A stretch of DNA of 8,403 bases from Calditrichaeota bacterium AABM5.125.24 (GTDB lineage Bacteria > Electryoneota > AABM5-125-24 > Hatepunaeales > Hatepunaeaceae): the NCBI GenBank assembly GCA_002127415.1, contig MWJR01000138.1, forward strand, positions 1 through 8,403. The letters run 5' to 3'. Of this stretch, positions 1 through 5,172 are shown in pieces (the first letter of the stretch is position 1; each line of letters starts with the position of its first letter). The position numbers were made by a program, and so were the translations under genes. A model generated the notes under the pieces. The model was not told the DNA's origin. It was given only the letters and a program-made list of their open reading frames with translations, and ran no database searches.

Positions 1-40
1 TAAAACTGTAATGGGTATTGCTTTACCGAGTGGCGATATG

Positions 41-67
41 ATAAACCTGTCCAGCGAGCTGGACAGG
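41..67 (-). terminator. Weak candidate terminator hairpin downstream of recA
   Basis: A perfect 10-base inverted repeat (46-55 with 58-67, arm cctgtccagc) has only two bases between the arms, so in RNA the inner pairs would open to an 8-bp stem. Read on the minus strand, the direction of recA transcription, the stem is followed by tttat, a short and imperfect U tract. It could be a weak intrinsic terminator for the recA operon or just another dispersed palindrome like those elsewhere in the window. Confidence 0.3.
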
Positions 68-93
68 CCACCCAGTCTGTTTACCGTATTTTG

Positions 94-122
94 GTGCTGT
101 CAAACGTCTCGTTTGACAGCAC
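94..122 (-). terminator. Perfect 13-bp hairpin 28 bases after the recA stop codon
   Basis: The arms gtgctgtcaaacg (94-106) and cgtttgacagcac (110-122) pair perfectly around a 3-base loop. The hairpin lies just downstream of recA on the minus strand and would end or protect the operon mRNA. On neither strand is it followed by a real T run (minus: caaaatacgg; plus: aacaatgaa), so it does not fit a classical intrinsic terminator. Its role as a 3'-end stabiliser or as part of a two-hairpin terminator with the stem at 46-67 is inferred. Confidence 0.4.
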
Positions 123-150
123 AACAATGAAGCCTGCTGAACATTGATCA

Positions 151-1185
151 TTAACCATCGGTCGCCTTGTCAGAGGAAGCAATCGGCGGCAGGTTCAACG
201 CCTCTCGAACTTTACCCTCGATCTCATCCTTCATGTCGGGGTTCTCCTCCAGAAATCTCATCACCCGATCGCGCCCCTGTCCGAGCCGCTCTTCACCGTG
301 CGAATACCAGGTTCCGGAGCGCTTGAGGATGCCCTGTTCGGTAGCTATATCGACGATCTCACCCATACTCGATATCCCCTTACCGTAGATGATATCGAAC
401 TCGGCCTCACGGAACGGCGGTGCCACCTTGTTTTTGACCACCCGAACCCGGGTGCGATTGCCGATAAACCGCGTGCCATCCTTTATCGAACCGATGCGGC
501 GGATATCAACCCGCACCGTGGCGTGGAACTTGAGGGCTACGCCGCCGGGAGTCGTCTCCGGATTGCCCCAGGTCTGACCGATCTTCATCCGGATCTGGTT
601 TACGAATAGGAAGCAGGTGTTGGATTTGGAGACAGTCCCGGTCAGCTTACGCAGGGCACGTGACATCAGCCGCGCCTGCAGGCCGACCTGCTGGTCACCC
701 ATATCCCCCTCAAACTCGACCTTCGGCACCAGTGCGGCAACCGAGTCGATGGCCACCACATCGATGGCCCCCGACCTGACCAGGGTCTCGGCTATGTCGA
801 GTGCCTGCTCACCGGTATCGGGTTGGGAGATCAACAGGTTCTTGGTATCGACACCGAGCGCCTCAGCATAGTTTGGATCGAGGGCATGTTCGACATCAAT
901 GAATGCCGCCATCCCCCCGGCATGCTGCGCACTCGCTATGGTCTGCAGCGCCAGCGTGGTCTTACCGGACGCCTCCGGACCGAAGATCTCCACCACGCGT
1001 CCACGGGGCATACCGCCCACACCCAGGGCCGCGTCGAGCGCCAGCGACCCGGTGGGTATGACATCCACCTTGATCCGTATGCTATCGTCGCCCAGACGCA
1101 TAATCGAGCCGCGACCATACTGCTTCTCAATCTCGGCCATCGCCAGCTCCAGGGCTCTGGTTCGTTCCGAGAGCTTACCGCTCAT
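151..1185 (-). CDS. recA: RecA recombinase
   Basis: RecA forms ATP-dependent filaments on single-stranded DNA, drives homologous pairing and strand exchange, and promotes LexA-type self-cleavage in the cytoplasm. The 344-residue product is of normal length and shows every core signature: KQYGRGSIMRLG near residue 21, Walker A GPEASGKT at 69-76, the catalytic Glu in DVEHALDP (E99), Walker B VVAIDSVAAL around 143-152, and the NQIRMKIG stretch with Gln197. The start is the ATG at 1185, which has GGAGG five bases upstream. A GTG at 1197 would add four residues, but it overlaps that ribosome binding site. It is the last gene of the pgsA-pgpA-cinA-thpR-recA run, 56 bases after thpR. Two loop regions are unusual: L1 reads GDQQVGL where most RecAs have GDSHVGL or similar, and L2 reads IGQTWGNPETT instead of the common IGVMFGNPETT. 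All catalytic residues are intact, so I infer an active protein. No LexA box is visible directly upstream. Confidence 0.97.
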   Translation of the reverse strand: MSGKLSERTRALELAMAEIEKQYGRGSIMRLGDDSIRIKVDVIPTGSLALDAALGVGGMPRGRVVEIFGPEASGKTTLALQTIASAQHAGGMAAFIDVEHALDPNYAEALGVDTKNLLISQPDTGEQALDIAETLVRSGAIDVVAIDSVAALVPKVEFEGDMGDQQVGLQARLMSRALRKLTGTVSKSNTCFLFVNQIRMKIGQTWGNPETTPGGVALKFHATVRVDIRRIGSIKDGTRFIGNRTRVRVVKNKVAPPFREAEFDIIYGKGISSMGEIVDIATEQGILKRSGTWYSHGEERLGQGRDRVMRFLEENPDMKDEIEGKVREALNLPPIASSDKATDG

Positions 1186-1190
1186 ATATT

Positions 1191-1195
1191 CCTCC
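1191..1195 (-). promoter_or_regulatory. Ribosome binding site that fixes the recA start
   Basis: On the minus strand, GGAGG lies five bases before the ATG at 1185. The upstream in-frame GTG (1197-1195) shares its last base with this motif, so it cannot use it. This favours the ATG start and a 344-residue RecA. Confidence 0.75.
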
Positions 1196-1241
1196 ACACT
1201 TGACTGAAAGATTCCGTTCGACCTGACCCAACACAGCCGCC

Positions 1242-1817
1242 TCAGCGGCCACCCAGATTCACAGCGGCGATGACGCTGTATTCAGCCCCCTGATGTTTCA
1301 ACACGCTCGACATCACCCACACTTCACGAGCCACCCAGAAGACCCGTGGAAACTCGAGGCTGCGAAACTGCTCGGCAAGCCTGCAGCCTTGTGCCATAGA
1401 TTTAACCCGACCCACCGTCAGGTGGGGATGGAACCGCTTCTGCTCAGGCGGATAGCCGACAGCAGCCAGGCTTTGTTCTATATCCTCCTGAAGCTGTAAA
1501 AGCGACGGTCCACCATCTATTCCCAACCAGAGAACCCTGGGACGGTTAAGGCTTGGGAAGCCACCGACCACGGTTGTAGCCAGCTCAATCGGATGCGCCA
1601 ACTTCGCGCACTCCTGAACTGAGCCGGTTACATCTGTCAGGCGCTCGCGTTCAACATCCCCCAGGAATTTGAGTGTCAGATGAACCCCGCCGGACCTCAC
1701 CCAGGTCACACTCGCCCCACGAATGCCGAGTAACCGCTCCTGAGCCTGCGAGAGCATATTCCTGACCTCCGCAGGCACATCAATTGCGATGAAGGTTCGA
1801 ACCTTATCAGCCGTCAT
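1242..1817 (-). CDS. thpR: RNA 2',3'-cyclic phosphodiesterase (2H phosphoesterase, LigT/ThpR family)
   Basis: ThpR hydrolyses 2',3'-cyclic phosphate RNA ends to 2'-phosphates, and family members were first seen as 2'-5' RNA ligases. The cellular role is unsettled. At 191 residues it has the usual family length and the two paired catalytic motifs, HLTL at 46-49 and HLTV at 132-135. It also has the typical N-terminus RTFIAIDVP, the KFLGD stretch after the first motif and the FHPHLTVGR stretch around the second. The ATG at 1817 is the only plausible start, but there is no good ribosome binding site before it, and the upstream 82 bases are a repetitive, AT-rich insert. It follows cinA and precedes recA in the same direction, so it is probably translated from the operon transcript. 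The fold and reaction are well supported. A biological link to RecA or CinA would be speculation. Confidence 0.9.
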   Translation of the reverse strand: MTADKVRTFIAIDVPAEVRNMLSQAQERLLGIRGASVTWVRSGGVHLTLKFLGDVERERLTDVTGSVQECAKLAHPIELATTVVGGFPSLNRPRVLWLGIDGGPSLLQLQEDIEQSLAAVGYPPEQKRFHPHLTVGRVKSMAQGCRLAEQFRSLEFPRVFWVAREVWVMSSVLKHQGAEYSVIAAVNLGGR

Positions 1818-1820
1818 AGT

Positions 1821-1899
1821 GGATGGTCAAGGGACAATGGTCGATGGTCGATAATCGATTGTCGATTATTATCAACCATCTTTCATCATTCATCGTCTA
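1821..1899. repeat. Repetitive GACCAT/TCGAT-rich spacer between cinA and thpR
   Basis: Short degenerate words (gaccat, tcgat, tcatcatt) are reiterated over about 80 bases between the cinA stop and the thpR start. A hairpin with 8-base arms (ataatcga 1851-1858, tcgattat 1862-1869) sits in the middle. Similar words occur at the recA stop and just before the symporter start. The spacer is unlike the tightly packed junctions elsewhere in the operon. TTGATA with a poor -10 (TATCGA) can be picked out on the minus strand, but I do not consider that a supported promoter. Confidence 0.5.
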
Positions 1900-3141
1900 T
1901 CATTCACTCAACCGCTGCCACAACAGATTGAGCGCCGCCTGCGCTGAGCGACGACGGTTGGTATCGCGGTCACCGGAGAACCTGAAGCGCCTGACATCGG
2001 TTCCATCGCGGTCAGCCAGACCAATATAGGTCAGCCCGACCGGTTTATCCTGGGTGCCTCCGCTCGGACCGGCAATGCCGGTGATGCTGACCGCAATATC
2101 GACATCTGCCCGCAGGTGCGCACCCTCTGCCATAGCCTGGGCGACCTCGGCGCTGACCGCACCATAGCGATTAAGCAGCGCCTCGTCAACCGCCAATAGC
2201 TCGGTCTTGGCTCGGTTGGAATAGGTTACAAAGCCCCTCTCGAAGACATCTGAGCTGCCGGGAATCGAGACCAGTCGGCTGCTCGCCATCCCCCCCGTGC
2301 ACGACTCGGCCAGGGCCAGCTTCCAGTCGCGTCGGCGCAATTCATCCAATATGGTCGCCTCGAGCGAACGCTCCTCGTCGGCGTATATGTATTTCCCCAC
2401 CTTATCCCGGACATATCGCTCAGCCAGGCCCAACACCTCCGAGACGGCATCCGGATCATCCCCGACATGCGAAAGTCTCAGTGTTACGCCGTGGTCGATG
2501 CTGGGCAGGAAGGCGAGCCGGACCGGCTCAAGCGCCCCCGGATCACCGATGAGCTCTGAAAGATGTGACTCCCCGACGCCGGTCGTCTTGAGAATCCTAC
2601 AGCTAAATACACCCTCACGCCAAACTTCCAGATGATGCAACAGATAGCCATCCACCATCCCGCGCATCTCAATAGGAACCCCGGGCAGGCTGAAGAGCTC
2701 CCGCCCGTCCCGACTGTAGTGGATCCCCGGCGCACTGCCGTGTTGATTGGGAATCGGTTCGGCTCCGGTCGGAAACTGTGCCAGTTGTTCATAACCGGCA
2801 GGGGGTTCGAGCCCTCTGAGGGTGAACCTCTCCCGGATCCCCTCCCTCAGATCGCTTCTATCAACCAGCTCATCCTCAAAGAACCGTGCCGCCACCGGGC
2901 GGGTGATGTCATCATGGGTCGGGCCTAGACCTCCGGTCAGGATCAGCACATCGGCCCGCTTCCAGGCTCGCTTGAGCTGGTGATGCAGGTCGCTCTCGTT
3001 GTCCCCGACGACCGACTGCCACCGGAGCCTGAAGCCGTTCTCCACCAGTCGACGGGCGATCCAGTGCGAGTTGGTATCCAGGGTATGACCGAGGAGTATC
3101 TCGTCCCCGATGGCGATGAGTTCGATCTTCAGCTCAGCCAA
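1900..3141 (-). CDS. cinA: CinA: MoaB-like domain fused to nicotinamide-nucleotide amidase (PncC)
   Basis: Two-domain CinA of typical length (413 residues). The N-terminal half (1 to about 170) is the MoaB/MogA-like domain, with AIGDEILLGHTLDTNS at 10-25, TGGLGPTHDD at 69-78 and SLPGVPIEM near 151-159; in studied relatives it has ADP-ribose pyrophosphatase activity. The C-terminal half (about 258-413) matches PncC, which deamidates NMN to nicotinate mononucleotide in the pyridine-nucleotide cycle. It shows AESCTGG at 278-284, FERGFVTYSN at 300-309, ITGIAGPSGG at 353-362, KPVG at 366-369 and FSGDRDTNR at 388-396. The start is a TTG at 3141, overlapping the last 8 bases of pgpA (TTGGCTGA), with GGTGG about 7 bases upstream; no other in-frame start lies close by. 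This implies translational coupling to pgpA. Both domains look intact. The competence-related role known in streptococci should not be assumed here. Confidence 0.95.
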   Translation of the reverse strand: MAELKIELIAIGDEILLGHTLDTNSHWIARRLVENGFRLRWQSVVGDNESDLHHQLKRAWKRADVLILTGGLGPTHDDITRPVAARFFEDELVDRSDLREGIRERFTLRGLEPPAGYEQLAQFPTGAEPIPNQHGSAPGIHYSRDGRELFSLPGVPIEMRGMVDGYLLHHLEVWREGVFSCRILKTTGVGESHLSELIGDPGALEPVRLAFLPSIDHGVTLRLSHVGDDPDAVSEVLGLAERYVRDKVGKYIYADEERSLEATILDELRRRDWKLALAESCTGGMASSRLVSIPGSSDVFERGFVTYSNRAKTELLAVDEALLNRYGAVSAEVAQAMAEGAHLRADVDIAVSITGIAGPSGGTQDKPVGLTYIGLADRDGTDVRRFRFSGDRDTNRRRSAQAALNLLWQRLSE

Positions 3142-3604
3142 GCCACAGCCACCGAATAATCAGCATAACCAGCGCCGCATACCCGCCGGCAAGGATATCG
3201 TCGGCAACCACCCCCCAGCCACCGGGCAGCCGTTGTGAACTCCGCACTGGAAAAGGCTTCCAGATGTCAAACCCCCTGAATAGAAAAAAAGCCAATACTA
3301 CAGGTAAAAGCTTAATGGGACAGGCGGCAAGCGCTGTCCACTGCCCGACCAACTCATCGATGACAATCGGACGCGCATCCCTGCCCAACGACCGCTCAGC
3401 GCGGTGTGAAGACCATAGAGCCAATGCTGTGACGGCCAGTATCAGCAGCCAGTATCCTGTGTGGTTCAGGTCGGACAGTCCAAACCACCATATCACAACC
3501 GCAACCCCACTCCCCCAGGTTCCCGGCGCAATCGGCAGATAACCTACAGGGCCGAGTGTGGCAACCCGGGTGGCAATTCCCCTCGAAGCGGTTTCGGTGC
3601 TCAC
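3134..3604 (-). CDS. pgpA: Phosphatidylglycerophosphatase A
   Basis: PgpA removes the phosphate from phosphatidylglycerol phosphate to give phosphatidylglycerol at the inner membrane, one step after PgsA. The 156-residue protein carries the family motifs in order: GYLPIAPGTWGS at 21-32, IVIDELVGQW at 80-89 with the acidic pair, FRGFDIWKPFP at 109-119, and LPGGWGVVADDILAG at 126-140. Hydrophobic segments near 34-44, 50-64, 97-109 and 140-155 fit a small membrane protein. The start taken is GTG at 3604, six bases after the pgsA stop, with a G-rich ribosome binding site overlapping that stop at unusually short spacing. A second in-frame GTG 13 codons later would still keep every motif, so the exact start is uncertain. 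Its 3' end overlaps the cinA start by 8 bases. Confidence 0.95.
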   Translation of the reverse strand: MSTETASRGIATRVATLGPVGYLPIAPGTWGSGVAVVIWWFGLSDLNHTGYWLLILAVTALALWSSHRAERSLGRDARPIVIDELVGQWTALAACPIKLLPVVLAFFLFRGFDIWKPFPVRSSQRLPGGWGVVADDILAGGYAALVMLIIRWLWLG

Positions 3605-3610
3605 TTCCCC

Positions 3611-4315
3611 CTATCCCTTACGACGGCTGATTCCAATGAAATACAGGGCACCGGAAACCAGCGACGTCACCGCACAGAGAAACAGAAGGATGGCCACCAC
3701 CAGATAGAACTGCTCCCCCTCCAGAAACGGGGAAGGACGACCGTTCAGGGCCAGCAGATCGCGCAGGTTCATCGCCGTCAGGGTCAGCAGCAGGGTAACA
3801 AGCTGCACCCCGGTCTTCAGCTTCCCCCAGATGCTGGTCACCACAGCCGAGCCGTTGCCGATGGCCCAGACCCTGAGCAGGGTCAAACTCACCTCCCGGA
3901 AGGAGATGAGCCCTATGAAGATCAGCGCAGCTATGAAAAATACGCCGAAGTCTTCCCTTACCAGTAGAGCCCAGTATGCAGACAGCACCAGCAGCTTGTC
4001 TGCCAGCGGGTCCATAAAGTTTCCGAAGGCGGTGATCTCACCACGCCTGCGCGCCAGCATGCCGTCCCACAGGTCGGTCAAGGCCCCAAATGCAAACAGC
4101 GCCGTCGCCGTTAACTCTACAGACCACTGACCACTGAAGAAACAATACCAGAAGAACGGCACTATCGCCAATCGTATCAGCGTCAACCAGTTGGCTGAGG
4201 TGACGGTTACCCGACCGCTGCGGCTTTCAGCCCCCAGAACCTCGCCGATCCTCTCACGACTGCGCCTCACCGCCTTACGATAGACCCTGCCGATGGCCGT
4301 CCTGTCAGCATTCAT
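3611..4315 (-). CDS. pgsA: CDP-diacylglycerol-glycerol-3-phosphate 3-phosphatidyltransferase
   Basis: PgsA transfers the phosphatidyl group from CDP-diacylglycerol to glycerol 3-phosphate, the committed step to phosphatidylglycerol. The CDP-alcohol phosphatidyltransferase signature is complete: D84-G85, A88-R89, G98, D102 and D106, preceded by D81. The usual family opening, NWLTLIRLAIVPFF, is at 42-55, and several hydrophobic helices follow (about 46-60, 66-80, 105-133, 165-182 and 205-228). At 234 residues it is longer than typical PgsA because of a 40-residue, arginine-rich N-terminus with no recognisable domain. That tail may be real or may reflect a start chosen too early, but I see no better start codon inside it. 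The leader is short and lacks a strong ribosome binding site. PgsA is the first gene of the operon. The immediate neighbour pgpA supports this assignment over other members of the family, such as phosphatidylserine synthase. Confidence 0.93.
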   Translation of the reverse strand: MNADRTAIGRVYRKAVRRSRERIGEVLGAESRSGRVTVTSANWLTLIRLAIVPFFWYCFFSGQWSVELTATALFAFGALTDLWDGMLARRRGEITAFGNFMDPLADKLLVLSAYWALLVREDFGVFFIAALIFIGLISFREVSLTLLRVWAIGNGSAVVTSIWGKLKTGVQLVTLLLTLTAMNLRDLLALNGRPSPFLEGEQFYLVVAILLFLCAVTSLVSGALYFIGISRRKG

Positions 4316-4337
4316 AAGTTGGAGAACCTAAGGATGT

Positions 4338-4366
4338 ATCATATATATGAATCCCTATCATCGCAA
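4338..4366 (-). promoter_or_regulatory. Candidate sigma-70-type promoter for the pgsA-recA operon
   Basis: On the minus strand, TTGCGA (4366-4361) and TATGAT (4343-4338) are separated by exactly 17 bases, matching 4/6 and 5/6 of the -35 and -10 consensus. Transcription would start near 4331, giving a leader of only about 15 bases before the pgsA ATG at 4315. Position, spacing and direction all fit, but this is a pattern match only. Confidence 0.5.
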
Positions 4367-4631
4367 CAACACACCGATGATGGCTGCGCCATAATTCCGC
4401 TGTGGGTTCAGGGTTTGTGAAGATACGAGGTCAATAGGATATAATAAACCTGAAATCGAATAATAACGATTATTCCAGTCAGGCGCAACCCCTGTGGCGT
4501 TCCCTCTCTCAGCCATCTTCCGCAGTCGATCCCACGCTATAAAAGCAGACAGAAATATAATCACACGCAGGTTGCAATGCACAAGGATGCAGGATATATT
4601 TAAGGAATGATGAATCAACTGCCTTATGTCA
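4367..4631. other. Non-coding stretch with no recognisable feature
   Basis: AT-rich DNA between the operon promoter and the repeat cluster. A 93-codon minus-strand open frame (4358-4639) crosses it, but its product has no recognisable motif, its composition is unlike the real genes, and its start lies inside a palindrome. I see no supported gene, RNA or binding site here. Confidence 0.5.
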
Positions 4632-4661
4632 CGCTTCATCCGGCAACTGCCGGATGAAGCG
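4632..4661. repeat. 14-bp perfect inverted repeat (hairpin)
   Basis: cgcttcatccggca (4632-4645) is followed after two bases by its exact complement tgccggatgaagcg (4648-4661). It shares the core tccggca/tgccgga with a 16-base perfect palindrome at 6694-6709 inside the MITE-like element. No T run follows on either strand, so a terminator role is not indicated. Confidence 0.6.
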
Positions 4662-4692
4662 TCTCGATCCTCGTCAAAGGGCTCATTTATTA

Positions 4693-4790
4693 TCAGAACA
4701 CTTTATAGTGGACAGTCTGCCATCTCACTCCCCCCCCGCTCTGCGGGGGGGATAGATGATTTGTTTAATGTCTACTATCACTACGGCTTA
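4693..4790. mobile_element. Possible small MITE-like element (copy 1)
   Basis: The left end contains CACTTTATAGTGGACA (4699-4714), preceded by tcagaa. The right end contains TGTCTACTATCACTAC (4769-4784). The ten innermost bases of the right end (TGTCTACTAT) are the complement of the left consensus ATAGTRGACA, but the outer bases diverge. Between them lies a strong hairpin, ccccccc-gc / gc-ggggggg (4731-4739 with 4743-4751), flanked by catct/agatg-type arms. The left end resembles both ends of the element at 6664-6863. I see no target-site duplication, so this may be a decayed or chimeric copy. Confidence 0.35.
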
Positions 4791-4820
4791 GTTGCGGAAG
4801 AACGCGTATCGTAGAAGTCC

Positions 4821-4875
4821 GTAGTTGGGCTTGTCTTGAGACCCGACAGTCGGGGTTGAGGACAACCCCGACTAC
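4821..4875. repeat. 55-base dispersed palindromic repeat, copy A
   Basis: The unit begins gtagttgggcttgtc and ends gacaaccccgactac, so it is itself an imperfect inverted repeat. A second copy lies at 8196-8249 in the opposite orientation, differing at only a few positions. Two copies in 8.4 kb, both intergenic, indicate a dispersed family of hairpin-forming repeats in this genome. Confidence 0.7.
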
Positions 4876-4948
4876 AGGTCATCGAATACGTTTATTTTGG
4901 CAACTGAGCACTACTATGTTAAGTATATTTATTATGTTACTGTTATTA

Positions 4949-5030
4949 CTGTCATTGCGAGGAACGAAGTGACGAAGCAATCCAATCAACACAAATACTT
5001 GAGATTGCTTCACTTCGTTCGCAATGACAG
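4949..5030. repeat. 82-base palindromic repeat (ATTGCGAGGAACGAAG type)
   Basis: The left arm starts ctgtcattgcgaggaacgaa and the right arm ends cacttcgttcgcaatgacag. The outer ten bases are exact complements, and most of the inner arm (cgaagtga, gaagcaatc) pairs with tcacttcg and gattgcttc with small offsets. Units of this wording are widespread in environmental bacterial genomes as intergenic repeats. No open reading frame lies within it. Confidence 0.65.
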
Positions 5031-5035
5031 CGATT

Positions 5036-5060
5036 GCTTAACGAAGCAGTGCTGTTAAGC
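5036..5060. repeat. Small two-part hairpin
   Basis: gcttaac (5036-5042) pairs with gttaagc (5054-5060), and agca/tgct pair inside the loop. It directly follows the 82-base repeat and may be its flank or a separate unit. Confidence 0.4.
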
Positions 5061-5082
5061 GGTCGGATTAATAAGTAAAAAG

Positions 5083-5114
5083 ATTCTTCATCCCAAAGTT
5101 TCGGGATTCAGAAT
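5083..5114. repeat. Imperfect hairpin repeat ending in cagaatgaca
   Basis: attcttcatccc (5083-5094) and gggattcagaat (5103-5114) match as inverted arms at 10 of 12 positions around a short loop with further aaa/ttt pairing. Like the neighbouring units, it looks like a palindromic intergenic repeat. It lies where the symporter promoter would be expected. Confidence 0.45.
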
Positions 5115-5140
5115 GACAGATTGACGATCGTTCGTTACCC

Positions 5141-5166
5141 ATTGCCCGTTGACCATTGACCATTAA
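5141..5166. repeat. Tandem GTTGACCATT words just upstream of the symporter
   Basis: The stretch reads as degenerate tandem units (attgcc, cgttgacc, attgacc, attaa) and ends six bases before the symporter ATG, occupying the position where a ribosome binding site should be. Related words occur in the cinA-thpR spacer and across the recA stop codon (142-160). Confidence 0.45.
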
Positions 5167-5172
5167 ACCCCG

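Noticed and set aside
1..40. Coding end of a gene entering from the left
   Set aside because: No open frame of useful length or recognisable peptide can be read in the first 40 bases on either strand.
1186..1197. GTG start for recA giving a 348-residue protein
   Set aside because: The GTG overlaps the GGAGG that serves the ATG at 1185, and no separate ribosome binding site precedes it.
1186..1241. LexA box upstream of recA
   Set aside because: A CGAAC half-site exists in the spacer, but the second half (TCTTTC) does not fit the CGAAC-N4-GTTYG pattern, and no CTGT-N8-ACAG site is present.
4358..4639. Open frame of 93 codons on the minus strand upstream of pgsA
   Set aside because: No recognisable motif, no ribosome binding site, atypical composition, and its start lies inside the 4632-4661 palindrome while its end overlaps the likely pgsA promoter.
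4632..5114. CRISPR-like array from the run of repeats
   Set aside because: The units differ from one another in sequence and length and have no regular spacers, so they are separate palindromic repeats.
4880..5172. Promoter for the symporter
   Set aside because: TTGGCA near 4898 and TTGACG near 5121 have no acceptable -10 at 16-18 bases, so no promoter can be supported.
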